Part shown: in pieces, positions 19,418-30,889 of the stretch
Position numbering within the stretch: position 1 is the first letter of the stretch
How the letters are laid out: every line of letters starts with the position of its first letter
DNA from: Cyprinodon diabolis
Lineage: Eukaryota > Chordata > Actinopteri > Cyprinodontiformes > Cyprinodontidae
DNA length: 64,000 bases
Assembly (NCBI GenBank): GCA_030533445.1
Contig: CM060066.1
Location: forward strand, 39,747,235 to 39,811,234
Direction: 5' to 3'
Translations under genes and position numbers: made by a program
Notes under the pieces: generated by a model
What the model saw: the letters and a program-made list of their open reading frames with translations, nothing else
Database searches by the model: none
Told to the model about the DNA's origin: nothing

Positions 19418-20803
19418 ATGCCCGGTGATACTAAAATTATGTCCCCTGCTTGGGAAAGTGCTTTTGAGGAGATAGAGGAAAAGTTACTGACGCTGTCCGG
19501 ACCAGACTTAAATGACGTCTGTGCAACCCTTGGTGTTAACATAACAGAGACAGAAAAAAACTTACCCCGCAAATCGAGAAGGCTGGTCTTGCAGTTTATT
19601 GAAAGTGAAGCTGTTACATCACTAGAGGATGAAGGTTTGTCCACACTGCTTACAATAATTGACAAAATGGATGAAATAAAGGAAAGAAACGAAAACACTG
19701 ATAAATCCCAGCCACAGCAAATTGAACAACAGCACCATCTCCGGACAACAAGTGGTACTGCACTCAAAGATGCTGACGCTGGATGTGACTGTAGTCATAT
19801 CCATAGTGGGGGAGAAACTGTTACCATGCCTGCATCAAACCCCAGCTTACTTCAAACACTTTACAGAAGAGATTTTAAGATTATTGGACAGATTGGGGAA
19901 CCAAATCAAAGGGATAAATTAGGATATGCCAGCCTGGAAAGACAAATTCAAAGAGCCCTGAAAAAGGGGTATGATGAGAGTGAAATTGTGGAGGCGGTTA
20001 TTCATGCCATAGTTCCTGGAACAAAACTAAAAAGTTATCTTGAGAGCAGAGTCGACCTCACATTACAGGCTCTTAGACAGATACTGCGAACACATTATAT
20101 TGAGAAAGATGCCACAGAGCTGTATCATTCCCTCACTCGTGCTGTGCAAGATGCAAAAGAAACACCAATCCAGTTTTTGATGCGGTCTATGGATTTGAGA
20201 CAACAGGTTTTGTTTGCCTCAGAAAGAGTGGAAACAGGACTAAAGTACAGCTCAGAACTAATTCAAAATCAGTTCCTGCAAACAGTCATGACAGGTCTGC
20301 AAGATGACACCATTAGAACAGATTTAAAACCCCATTTGCAAAACCCAAATGTTAAAGATGAAGATCTTTTGGAAAGGATGACTGCTGCTTACACTCTGGA
20401 AATGGAGAGAAGAAACAAATTATCATCCGCTATAAAATCGAGGACAATTCGAGTTGCATCGGTAAACAATGAAAGTGAAAATACTCCTCCATCTGAGCTA
20501 AGCACCACAAGCAAACAGTGTGAAACACGAAAACGTGACGGGCTGATGGAAAAAATGGATCAGGGCAACAAAGCAATATGTGAAGCTATTCACTCCCTTT
20601 CCACACAGATTGCAAGTCTAAACCACAACCCTCCACATGAAACAACAAGAGTAGGGGAACAACAAAGCAGGAATTATCGGCCACGACCAAAACTGACAGA
20701 GAAAAAATGCAAACAGAAGCCAAATGTCCAACCGAGAGGGAAAATGCAATCACTGTTACAAGTGTGGCAGCATGGAACACTATGCAGCTGGCTGCCGCTC
20801 TAA
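19418..20803 (+). CDS. gag: Inner Gypsy gag polyprotein (461 aa)
   Basis: Structural protein that packages the element RNA. The frame is open from ATG 19418, 161 bases after the LTR. The N-terminal region (SPAWESAFEEIEEKLLTLSG, LEDEGLSTLLTIIDKMDEI) is helical and acidic. A capsid-like region follows (residues about 140-340: YASLERQIQRALKKGYDES, FLQTVMTGLQDDTIRTDL). A basic segment then precedes the stop. The usual CCHC zinc knuckle is not in this frame; it is encoded at the start of the overlapping pol frame (+1). So either gag ends early and a +1 frameshift joins it to the knuckle and pol, or a one-base loss near 20700-20725 has displaced the knuckle. An older, degraded relative lies at 57875-60200. 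Confidence 0.88.
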   Translation: MPGDTKIMSPAWESAFEEIEEKLLTLSGPDLNDVCATLGVNITETEKNLPRKSRRLVLQFIESEAVTSLEDEGLSTLLTIIDKMDEIKERNENTDKSQPQQIEQQHHLRTTSGTALKDADAGCDCSHIHSGGETVTMPASNPSLLQTLYRRDFKIIGQIGEPNQRDKLGYASLERQIQRALKKGYDESEIVEAVIHAIVPGTKLKSYLESRVDLTLQALRQILRTHYIEKDATELYHSLTRAVQDAKETPIQFLMRSMDLRQQVLFASERVETGLKYSSELIQNQFLQTVMTGLQDDTIRTDLKPHLQNPNVKDEDLLERMTAAYTLEMERRNKLSSAIKSRTIRVASVNNESENTPPSELSTTSKQCETRKRDGLMEKMDQGNKAICEAIHSLSTQIASLNHNPPHETTRVGEQQSRNYRPRPKLTEKKCKQKPNVQPRGKMQSLLQVWQHGTLCSWLPL

Positions 20804-23800
20804 AAATGTGTCAGCTGTAACAAACAAAATTGAAACCATGCCCGACCCTGGACAGGAGATGAAACACATTAACCCTTTGTGCCTGAAAAACCATCCTAAT
20901 GAGAAGCAAGAGAGAACGGCTAAACTGGTTGGCAGAAGATGCTTAGTCCAAGGCTCTATAGATGGTGTGGAAACTACAGTGCTTTGGGACACGGGATCTC
21001 AGGTGTCTATTGTGGGATCAGACTGGAAAAGAAAACACCTCCCAGATGTTGAGGTGAGACAAGTGGAGGAACTATTTGGAGAAGGAACACTGGATCTCTC
21101 TGCTGCTAACGGAACAGCAATCCCATATGAAGGATGGATAGGAGTTAACTTCACTCTGTCCCAAAAAGATGTGTCGAGGGCGATAGAAAAACCAGTACTG
21201 GTCCCCATCCTGGTTGCAAACAGCAGCCTGGAACGCCCCATTATCGGCTTCAATGTAATCGAAGAACTGGCCTTGAGGAAGGATGATCACACACCCTCAG
21301 CGCTTATGGTCCAGAAGCTCCGTTCTGCACTAGATGTGGGACACAAAACTGCAAGAGCTGTCCTGTCAGTCTTAAAGAAACAAAGTCAGGAAAACGTTCC
21401 ATGTATTGCCAGACTGGGTAGACAAGCACTAATCATCCCAAGAAGGAAAATGATAGAAGTTGAATGCGGGCACCCTAAAATGAAAACCATGAGTGGCTCA
21501 CAGTTAGTACTGGAACCGAATCAGGAGGCACCATGGCCTGAAGGACTAGTTATCAGAGAGCAGCTGATCCAGATCCCATGCCAAGATAAGTGTAAGGTGA
21601 CAGTGACAGTAGAAAATTTAACTGACCATGATATTACTCTGTGTGGCCGAACAACACTTGGCTGGTTGTTTAATGTTGATTCAGTCTCTTCACTAGAAAC
21701 CAAGCAGGTGATGAGCCAGAAACTGCTGACATTGGACAGTGGTGCCACCGACCAGGCAGAGCAGATTAACCCTTCAGCACAAACCGAGCCATGGGATCCA
21801 CCTGTGGGACTGAATCACCTGTCAGAGAGTCAACAAGCACAGGTAAAACAGATGCTCAGAGAAGAGTGTGATGTCTTTGCCAAAGATGAATGGGACACGG
21901 GAAGGATCACAGATCTAGAAATGGACATTCAGCTTAAAGACAATATACCAGTCCAGAAAACATACAACTCAATTCCTCGACATCTCTACCAGGAAGTAAA
22001 AACACACATACAAGATCTACTTAACAGAGGCTGGATCCAGAAATCCTACTCCTCATACTCATCTCCTGTGGTGTGTGTGAGGAAGAAGGATGGAAGTCTT
22101 CGTTTGTGCATTGATTACAGACAGCTGAACTTAAAAACAATCCCAGACCGTCATCCAATTCATAGAATACAGGAAATCTTGGAAAACCTTGGAGGCAATT
22201 CCTGGTTCACAGTGTTGGACCAGGGAAAGGCCTACCACCAAGGCTTCATGAGTGAGAAAAGCAGACCGTGTACAGCCTTTATAACACTCTGGGGGCTGTA
22301 CGAATGGGTTAGAATCCCATTTGGGCTGACAAACGCCCCAGCTGCTTTTCAGCGCTACATGGAAGGATGCTTGGGGGAGCTCAGAGATTAAGTTTGTGTC
22401 CCATACCTGGATGATGTATTGGTGTTTAGTTCCACATTTGAACAGCACATCAAACATGTAAGACAGGTCCTACAAAAACAGAGAAAATGTGGGATAAAAT
22501 TAAGACCAACAAAATGCGACTTCTTTAAACAAGAGGTCTGTTATGTGGGTCGCATCATCTCGGCAGAGGGATATAAAATGAATCCCAAGGAGGTGGAAGC
22601 AGTTAGAGCCCTGGTGCATGAGACACCAGCAACAGTGAGAGAGGTTAGAAAACTCATGGGCTTTCTTAGTTATTACAGGGCTTACATTCAGGATTTTTCA
22701 AGGGTTGCAGCACCTCTGTATAACCTATTAGCTAAACCAAAGTTGGAACAAAAAGGGGGAAAGAGAGCAAAAGGGATGAAACAAAAACAAAATCAGTTGT
22801 CACCATCCCATCCAGTACAGTGGACAGAGGTCCATCGAGACATCCTCAAGGGAATTGTGGATCAGCTGACAAACCCACCTGTCATGGCATATCCAGACCT
22901 GGAGAAACCATTCGAACTCCACGTTGATGCATCGGAGGAGGGCCTAGGTGCAGTTCTTTACCAAAGACAAGGGGGGGCACTCAAAGTTATTTCATATGGG
23001 TCCAGAACATTGACAGCTGCTGAGAAAAATTACAAGCTGCACTCTGGCAAGCTCGAATTCTTGGCGCTGAAATGGGCCATAACAGAGCGTTTTCGTGATT
23101 ATTTGTTTCATGCACCTCATTTCATAGTATACAGTGATAACAATCCGCTCACCTATCTCACTAGAACTGCCAAACTTAATGCCACATCACACCGCTGGGT
23201 GGCAGAGTTGTCAGACTACAGATTTACCATCAAGTACAGGCCAGGCTCATCCAATGGAGATGCAGATTTTTTGTCCCGCCGACCAGATTCCGTTGAGAAA
23301 ATCATTCAGGAGTGTAAAGCTGAATGCCAGCCTGAAATCCTAGAGACCATCAGTAAGACTATAAAAGGAGAAAGTTTGGGACAGGTAAACTGGATCACTG
23401 CTGTCACCTGTAACACAGATACCTTACCAGAGGAAAGCTGTATGTTAGAGCTGATCCAGCCCCTGTCAGAGGAGTTTATAAAAGCAGCCCAGAACTCAGA
23501 TCTAGCTATAAACAGAGTTCTGACCCTTAAGAAAACAAAACAGCCTCTAAAGCACAAACAACAGCTGAAAGAGGATGAAACTGTGAAGCAGCTTCTGAAA
23601 GAATGGTCTCGCCTCCAGATTGATGAGGACGGGATCCTCAGGAGAGTGACAGCATCGAGAACACAGCTGATTGTCCCAGAATCGCTAAAACCAACCATCT
23701 ACAAACACCTACATGAAGACATGGGACATTTGGGCTCAGATAGAATGGTTTCTTTGGCTCGAGAACGTTTCTTTTGGCCAAAAATGCGAAAGGAAATTGA

Positions 23801-25247
23801 GCACCATATAACCCAGGTATGCCGATGCATTAAAAGAAAGAAACCCAACAGAGTGATCAGAACGCCCATCCAGAGCATTCAGACATCTGCACCATTTGAA
23901 ATGATCTCAATTGACTACTTGCACTTGGAGAAATGTAAGGGAGGTGAAGAATATATACTTGTGGTGGTGGATCACTTCACTAAATATGCACAAGCATATG
24001 CAACCAAGGATAAATCTGGAAAAACTGCAGCCAAGAAACTCTTTGATGACTTCATTACACGGTTTGGATTCCCATCCAGGATACACCATGACCAGGGAAG
24101 GGAGTTTGAAAATAGGCTCTTTACAAAGCTCCAAAGTTTCTGTGGCATCCAGCCTTCTCACACCTCACCTTACCATCCTCAAGCCAATCCTGCAGAACGC
24201 TTCAACAGAACCCTTCTTGGAATGTTGCGAACACTCGAGGAGACACAGAAATCAAGATGGAAGGAACACTTAAACAAAGTGATCCATGCCTACAACTCCA
24301 CTGTTCATGAGGCAACTGGATTTTCTCCTTTTTTTCTTCTCTTTGGTCGTGAACCAACGTTACCTGTGGACCTGATCTTTCGAAAGAGAGAAAAAGATGT
24401 AACCCAATCACATTCAAGCTATGCTGAGAAGTGGAAAGAATCAATGCAGGAGGCATATTTAATTGCAATGGATAACATGGAAAAATGTGCAAAAAGAGGA
24501 CAGAGAAACTACAATCGGCATGTTTGGAGCTCTACCTTGAGTCCAGGTGATCATGTTTTGGTGAGGAACCTAACACCAAGAGGGGGGCCTGGAAAGCTGC
24601 GTAGCTACTGGGAGGATGTTATCTATGTTGTCAAAGCTCAGAAGTGGCCAAACAGTCCAGTGTTTGTTGTAAGGCCCTTGCATGGAATGGGAAAGGAAAG
24701 AGTATTACATCGCAACCTGCTACTGCCATGCCCTTACCTGGTGGAAAAGACCAATCTCAGCAGTTCAGATTCTAAGGAGAAAACAAAAAAAAACAAAGTA
24801 AGGAGAGCAAAGAATCACAGAAGTGAACAGGTTGCTCATGCATCAAATACAGAAAGTTCCAGTGAGGAAGAATACTACGGATGGACTGCAGTGAAACAAC
24901 CTGAGTCAACCTTAAATGTAGGAGCTGAAGAATTCCATCCAAGCACTGAGGAGAACATTGTGCCAAATGACATCATGGAAGAGAATGTGGAGATACAGCC
25001 TGAGGGAGAGGAGGCTGATTCAGATGCTGATGAAGCTACTGATGGCTGGAGGAATGAAGAGGCACCTGGAGAACACCCAAGAAGGGTGAGACGGCCCAGA
25101 AGGATTTACACTTATGACCAGTTGGGTCATCCGAGCTTTCAAGTCCTGAGGAACTGTTCCACCAGAGAAAAGGGACTCCCAGAAAACCACGTCAACGCTG
25201 CCAGCTTATCCTCATCCATGTATCCTTTTTATAGCAGTGCTTACTAA
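20724..25247 (+). pseudogene. pol: Inner Gypsy pol polyprotein, one premature stop (protease, RT, RNase H, integrase)
   Basis: A single frame of about 1,507 codons, overlapping gag by 80 bases in the +1 frame. Order: zinc knuckle CYKCGSMEHYAAGC (residues 11-24); protease with LWDTGSQVS (DTG at 89-91); RT with [31 protein letters not shown] and YLDD (22404-22415); RNase H with [17 protein letters not shown] and [13 protein letters not shown]; integrase zinc-finger region, then core [21 protein letters not shown] and [13 protein letters not shown] with D, D and E; SH3-like tail; acidic C-terminus. The only lesion is TAA at 22389-22391, four codons before YLDD, so RT, RNase H and integrase are lost unless the stop is read through or complemented. 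The integrase finger shows CRC rather than a clear CxxC. Confidence 0.93.
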
Positions 25248-25864
25248 AAAACCAAACTGTAAATGTTCATTCCTAGTTGGTTATTTTACAGGCTAGTTAA
25301 TATTACAGTTCAGTCTAATAAGATAATAATCTGTTGAGACTTGTAAATACGGTAAAAACTGTAAATTTGTACAGTTACTGGCGAAAACCCAGTTGTGCTT
25401 AAACAGAGTTTAGCTGTTAATGTGGACTTGGATAAAGACCGGAGAGGATAGCTATAGGTAAACAAAAGTTTATTAGAAATAGTTGTTTAAGTAGCAAATT
25501 CTTATTGCATGTAATTCAAAGGTGTGAAAACACGATTCTGGGTGTATGGGATTATTTCCTTGTCCCTTGGTGAAGATTTTGGGGGGCCCACCAATTCTTC
25601 TATGGACTGCTCACCCTTCAGTACTAATGGACTCTAGATAGTTCTGTATGACACACATGCAACACTCTTCGTCTGGGAGGCAGGAATGAAGATGATCTCA
25701 GCTAATGAGGACGATACAAACTTTGTAATATTGTAATATTTGTTAATATACTTGCCTGCTAACTTGACATAATACTAGGTCTTGGATATATATGTTGCCT
25801 CTGTATTGGAAAAAACATGTTTAATGTTAGAACAATTGCATTTTTTTTTTTTTGTGGGGGAGGG
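25248..25864 (+). other. Inner Gypsy 3' untranslated region and polypurine tract
   Basis: About 600 bp of AT-rich noncoding sequence between the pol stop and the 3' LTR. It ends with a T run and GGGGGAGGG (25856-25864), the likely plus-strand primer. No additional gene such as env is visible. Confidence 0.8.
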
Positions 25865-26210
25865 TGTTGCACCCTGAACATATTTTATTTAGATATATAA
25901 TATTTGGTCGCTGTGTTATTGATTTGTTCGATGTGACCGTTATTTTTTTGGTCAATGCTGTTATTTAGAACATCGCATCTAGTTAATATTGTTTACACAT
26001 ATCTGATCTAGGCTCTACGTCATAGTTAGTGGCGGGAGTTTTTTTCAGAAAAGAAGAAGAAGAAGGCTAGAGTTTTGTGATGGTTGTGATCTGCGTGTTC
26101 ATGCCCGGCTGCTCCAGAGAGAACAATCAGAAAAAGAAAAACGTGTAGCGTGGGGCAAATAAAGTTGACAAAAACGAAGACGGAGTCCTTTCTGTTTCGG
26201 GAGTGCAACA
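25865..26210 (+). repeat. 3' LTR of inner Gypsy
   Basis: 346 bp, identical to 18912-19257 except one base. It is followed by the duplicated TCAA and the interrupted outer integrase. Confidence 0.95.
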
Positions 26211-28740
26211 TCAACACTGAGTCTCCTGTTTTGAACCAACGTCCCTTCGCTTTTTTATTGTGATCTTTCATCTGTCTTTCTTGGTTTCCTCTCACTCTTT
26301 TGCTCAGATCTGGGTGAATGGAATCTAAGGTACAACGTAGTTTCCTCCCAAGAAGTAACTCTGCTGGAGATAAACCAGTTGTAGTGTGAGGAGTAACCCT
26401 GTAGCTAAATAACACTCTGGCTACTTTGGTTGTCAGGGTGCCCTCTGGACATTTCTTCATCATTCTCTTGAATGTTTGTACACCTCTCTCTGCTAACCCA
26501 TTACTCGCTGCATGATAGGGAGCAGAGGTTACATGGCGAATGCCATTTTTGTTCAGGAAGTCCTTGAATTCCATGCTTGTGAAACAAGTGCCATTATCCG
26601 ATACCAACAACTCAGGCAGACCATGGTTACTAAAACTGGTTCGCAGGCACTCAATTGTGGTGACTGAAGTAGCGGAGCTTACTGGATACACATCCATCTA
26701 CTTTGAATAGGCGTCAACCAGCACAAAAAACATTTTCTCCATAAACGGTCCTGCATAATCCACATGTATGCGGCTCCAAGGCCTATCAGGCCAATCCCAT
26801 GGATGCAATGGAGCGGGTGCAGGAATGTTGCGGTGCTCTTGGCATGTGGTACAGCTCTTTACAGTGTCCTCCACATTTTTGTCCAACCCGGGCCACCATA
26901 CATAGCTCCTAGCCAATGCCTTCATTCTGGACACTCCTGGGTGACACTGATGAAGCTGCCTCATAACCTGTTCTTGACCTGGTTTCGGCACAATCACCCT
27001 CGAGCCCCACAACACACACTCGTTCTGTATACTGAGTTCATGCTTCCTTACTTCGTAGGGGGCAAACTCCTCCCCTTCCCGCTTTGATGTCCATCCATTT
27101 CGCACCATCTCCCGCACCCTCGAGAGCACCGGGTCTCTGTCCGTCCATTCTTTTACTTGATCAGATGTCACCAATGTTATGTCAGCACTCTCCAGCATGA
27201 GTACTGTCTCTTCCCGTCTCTCTACTTCTTCTTTCACTGGCAAAGGAAGGCGACTTAGGGCATCAGCATTACAGTGATTTTTTCCTTCCTTATACACTAT
27301 TGTGTATTCGTAGGCTCTCAATGTTACTGCCCACCTTTGGATTCTAGGGGAGGCCATCTGTGGTACGGCTTGCATCTCACTGAACAGAGACAACAAAGGT
27401 TTGTGGTCTGTTACTATAGTGAATTTACGTCCATAAATATACTTATGGAAACGTTTTATTCCGAACATCACAGCTAGTCCCTCCTTATCCAGTTGCGAAT
27501 AGTTTTTTTCCGCTGCGTTCAATGTTCGTGAGGTGAATCCTATGGGCTTCTCAGTTCCATCTGGCATGTGATGTGACAGCACCGCACCTACTCCATAAGG
27601 TGAGGCATCACATGACAGCACAATGTCTTTCTCTGGGTCGTAATGCACTAGTACTTGTGCAGACTGTATCATTTCCTTTGATTTTTCAAAAGCAACTTGC
27701 TGTGCTTCTCCCCACTGCCACCTCTTGTCTTTTTGTAGCAGTTTATGCACTGGAGCAAGAATTGTTGACAGATTGGGCAGGAACTTGTTGTAGTAGTTTA
27801 ACAGTCCTAAATATGCCTTCAACTCTGTCACATTCGAAGGTGTAGGTGCCTCTTGGATTGCTTGCACCTTCTCATGAACTGGGTGCAATCCGGTTGCATC
27901 CACTTTATGACCCAGGAACATCACCTCCTCATTCATAAACAAACATTTTTCTCTTTTGAGACGTAGACCAGCCTCCTCCAGCCGTTCCAGCACCATGGCC
28001 AGCGTCTGCAGGTGATCTTGGTCATCTTTCCCTGTGAGCAGGATGTCATCCAGGAAAATTGCCACCTGGGGAATGCCCTGCAGCAATCCCTCCATTATCC
28101 GTTGGAATATCGCTGGGCTGGACGATACCCCAAAAGGTAGTACTTTGTATGTGAACAATCCCTTGTGCGTGTTTATGGTCACATACCTCTTTGCTTCCTC
28201 ATCTAGTGGAATCTGGTGATAGGCGTGACTCAGATCCAACTTTGTGAACTTTTGTCCACCCGCTAGCGTAGCGAACAGGTCCTCAATTCTGGGAATTGGG
28301 TACTGCTCCAACTTGGATATTTGATTTACTGTCAGTTTGTAGTCTCCGCACAGTCTTACTGTCTCATCCAGTTTTAACACAGGAACAACAGGCGCCGCCC
28401 ACTCTGCATGTTTTACTGGTTCAATGATCTCTTTGGCAAGGAGACGATCCAGTTCCGCCTCCACTCTTCCTCTCATGGCATAAGGAACAGGCCTAGCTTT
28501 AAAAAATCTGGGGACTGCTTCCTTGTCTATGTATATTTTTGCTGGGGGGCCTTTAAATTTCCCTAGTTCTTTATTAAACACCTCCCCGTATTTTCCCAAA
28601 ACCTCCTCTAAAGTTTCCTTTCTAACATGGTGGATTTGGGTTTCTGGACTCCCCTGTACCTCTACTGGGTTCCCCTCTAGGATGTGGTGGGCTTGGGGGG
28701 TTGATCTCCACTGTAGGCCTAACTTTTGAATAACGACCAA
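26211..28740 (-). pseudogene. pol: Outer Gypsy pol: RT, RNase H and integrase core
   Basis: From 28740 to 26698 the frame is open. RT has VRLCGDYKLTVNQ, FTKLDLSHAYHQIPLDEEA, LPFGVSSSPAIFQRIMEG and the catalytic FLDD (in VAIFLDDILLTG). RNase H has IVLSCDASPYGVGAVLSHHM and FTIVTDHKPLLSLF. Integrase has a zinc finger (H...HPGVSRMK, CTTCQEH) and HVDYAGPF with the first Asp. TAG at 26700-26698 interrupts it; the frame then continues to 26215 with LLVSDNGTCF (second Asp) and SNGLAERGVQTFKR (Glu). It ends where the inner element begins, and the tail is at 18911-18513. The RT type (K02A2.6-like) is common in animal Gypsy elements. Confidence 0.92.
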
Positions 28741-29236
28741 TCAGACTGGGGCCTGACCCTGCTACGACTACTACCGGTAAGTCATGCACTCGTCCCTTAT
28801 GATGCACCTTAACTAGTGCTGCTCCCACAACTTTTACTCTATGGCCAGTGTAGGTTTTGAGTTGCACTTTACATGGGTGTAGCTTTGGTGCCTCTTTCCC
28901 CCTCAAGGTATTGAATACGGAGTGGTTCATTACTGTTACTCCGCATCCTGAGTCCACTTCAAACTGAGCGTCCGTCTCATTAACTGTCAGTGTCTCTATG
29001 AATGGAGCTACCGCTGGTACGTCAAGTTCATCTATTTTGTACAATGTGAACATGACTTCCTCTGTATTCATGCTCTCTTTGTCGTCCTCCCTCTGGCTGA
29101 CGTAATGGGCTCCCTGCGTTCTCCCTTGTCTACTTGTCTGCCCACCACCCCCTCTAGTCTTCGACTGACCAGCTGGGCCTTTGGACCTACATACTTTCTT
29201 AATGTGGCCAATTTTTCCACATTTGTGACAGGTTTC
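28622..29236 (-). pseudogene. Outer Gypsy protease region
   Basis: After a stop (TAA 29239-29237) the gag-pol frame continues with a second zinc knuckle (CHKCGKIGHIKKVC). Then comes an aspartic protease with FEVDSGCGVTVMN (DSG active site) and VVVVAGSGPSLIGR. A frameshift near 28690-28740 separates it from the RT frame, so the polyprotein cannot be made in one piece. Confidence 0.85.
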
Positions 29237-29239
29237 TTA

Positions 29240-29912
29240 GATAAACCTACATTCACCCGCTGTATGGTGCTCACCTCCACATCTGTAGCAACCTTTATGC
29301 TGGAGCTGCTGCCGACTTGGGGTCTGTTTTGATGACATTTTATGCACCACTTGCGGCGTCCTCCCATGTGATGCTGAAAAATCCAAAGATTGTAAGTCTT
29401 TTACATCTTTGCTGGCTGTTTCAATCGCCTGGACCAACTTCAACGCCTTGTCAAAGCTCAAATCTGGTTCGGACAACAGTCGGCGCTGAATGCGGTCATC
29501 TCCGATGCCACAGACCAGTCTGTCCCGTATCATCTCCGACAACTTATCTCCATAATTGCAGTCTTGCGCCAATTTCCTCAGGACAGCAACATATTCCATG
29601 ACTGTTTAACCATTTTTCCTGTTTCTGGAATTAAACTTGAAACGTTGCACAATCTCGCTGGGTTTGGGGTTGAAATGGTCCGTTAATAACTTGACCAGCT
29701 CATCGAACGTCTTGTCTCCTGGCTTGGCGGGGCTTACCAGATTTCTCATTAGGCTGTACGTCTGACTGCCCACTGCACTGAGCAAAATAGCTTTCTGCTG
29801 ACCTGCATCATTGATCTCATTAGCTTCAAAAAAGGAGCACCTCACAATATTCTTCCCACGTTTGGGTTTGGGAATCAAAAGGAGCGGTACTTCCTACCAT
29901 GCCCGCCGCCAT
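29240..29912 (-). pseudogene. gag: Outer Gypsy gag, broken
   Basis: An ATG at 29912 begins a short frame (MAAGMVGSTAPFDSQTQTWE). It is shifted near 29860 relative to the main frame at 29878-29606, which encodes FFEANEINDAGQQKAILLSA and DELVKLLTDHFNPKPSEIVQ. TAA at 29608-29606 interrupts the main frame. It resumes with MEYVAVLRKLAQDCNYG, LVCGIGDDRIQRRLL and the first zinc knuckle (CYRCGGEHHTAGEC). A further TAA at 29239-29237 follows. This is a capsid-plus-nucleocapsid gag of the usual Gypsy order. Confidence 0.85.
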
Positions 29913-30070
29913 GGTCCTCTGTTGATTACCACGTCCGTTCTTCTTTTTTTTTTTTTTTTTTTTTTAAACTTTGCAATTTAGCCGAGAGGCTTGCTCATTC
30001 GTCTGCATCTGCACCCGAGGAATCCGCTGTGCCTTTATCCTCGGCTTGACTTTATCCTTGTCGCCATTTA

Positions 30071-30277
30071 TGTGGTAAATTACAAGAGACTTCTTATTCC
30101 ACAGGAAGGTGGTTTATTTTTATAACATGAACAGCATACAGCTTCACACTGACTTTTTTTCTTCTACTCTCTTTCTACTGCCCGCACTCTTCTTCTACGG
30201 TCAATAACCTTACCAACAAGTAACAGCGCTTCCTAGTGGGCATGTATGTATTACACTTAAACTCCACAGTTACTACA
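30071..30277 (-). repeat. 5' LTR of outer Gypsy
   Basis: 207 bp partner of 18245-18451. A 23-T run (29943-29965) lies in the adjacent leader between this LTR and the gag start. Confidence 0.93.
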
Positions 30278-30284
30278 GTACCTT

Positions 30285-30880
30285 TAGTTTAACAAACCAT
30301 AATCCATTTCTTTTACCTCAATTTACCTGATAAGAAGTGTGCACTGTATGCAAGAGCATGTTTGATGAACATTTCTGTCTTCTACCCTCTTTTTATTGCT
30401 TTTAACCAGAGTCATCTAGAGCTCTGATTTAAACCACAGCTACCATTTTTGTTTTTGTCTGGCAGTGGCAGCAGATATGAGATAAAACTTCAAATTGTGT
30501 ATTCTGTTGATTCTAGAAAGTATCAACAAAATGAAATGCTAATTCAAGCTCGTTGTGCAGCCAACCCTTTGGTGGTTTGTTTTGGCTGGCTTCAGTTGGT
30601 AGTTTATTTTGCCTCGTGGTAACGCTCTAATAAAACTGTGACATAGTGTCAGGGTTCTGCTCTCTGTAGATGTTTTCTGTCTGTTTGATATTTCTTTAGC
30701 TACTATCTGTTGTCCCCTTGCGCCTGTAGGAACTGGCTTGATACAGCTCCAGACAAATACACAAAATACGCTGCTTAGAATGCTATAAATTAGGCATCGA
30801 ACCTGCATTTATGACCGCCAGCACCTGCTGTTTTATTTCTGTACCCTTAAACACAGCCACTTTTGACCATTTAAAAAGCT
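30285..30880. other. Spacer, nothing recognised
   Basis: No domain-bearing frame. The short minus-strand frame 30539-30808 shows nothing known. Confidence 0.5.
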
Positions 30881-30889
30881 GTGGTGTTG

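Larger units (their letters stand above)
18912..26210 (+). mobile_element. Inner Ty3/Gypsy retrotransposon, young and nearly intact (7,299 bp)
   Basis: Two 346-bp LTRs differ at a single base (T versus G in GTGATGTTTG/GTGATGGTTG). They start TGTTGCACCC and end GAGTGCAACA. TCAA is duplicated at 18908-18911 and 26211-26214. A primer-binding site follows the left LTR and a polypurine tract GGGGGAGGG (25856-25864) abuts the right one. gag and pol are full length, with one in-frame stop in pol. It sits inside the integrase frame of the outer element, in opposite orientation. Confidence 0.96.
18245..30277 (-). mobile_element. Outer Ty3/Gypsy retrotransposon (minus strand), split by a nested insertion
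   Basis: Two 207-bp LTRs (18245-18451 and 30071-30277; 4 differences) flank gag and pol on the minus strand. GTAC occurs at both outer junctions (18241-18244 and 30278-30281), a 4-bp target duplication. A purine-rich tract (complement of 18452-18466) sits next to the 3' LTR. TGGCGACAAGGATAAAG next to the 5' LTR is a plausible primer-binding site whose tRNA I did not identify. Without the 7,303 bp of inner element plus duplicated target, the outer element would be about 4.7 kb. Its coding frame has several stops and frameshifts, so it is inactive. Confidence 0.93.

Noticed and set aside
25248..25864. Possible envelope gene in the inner Gypsy
   Set aside because: The 600-bp interval has no long frame, signal peptide or membrane segment; it is untranslated sequence.
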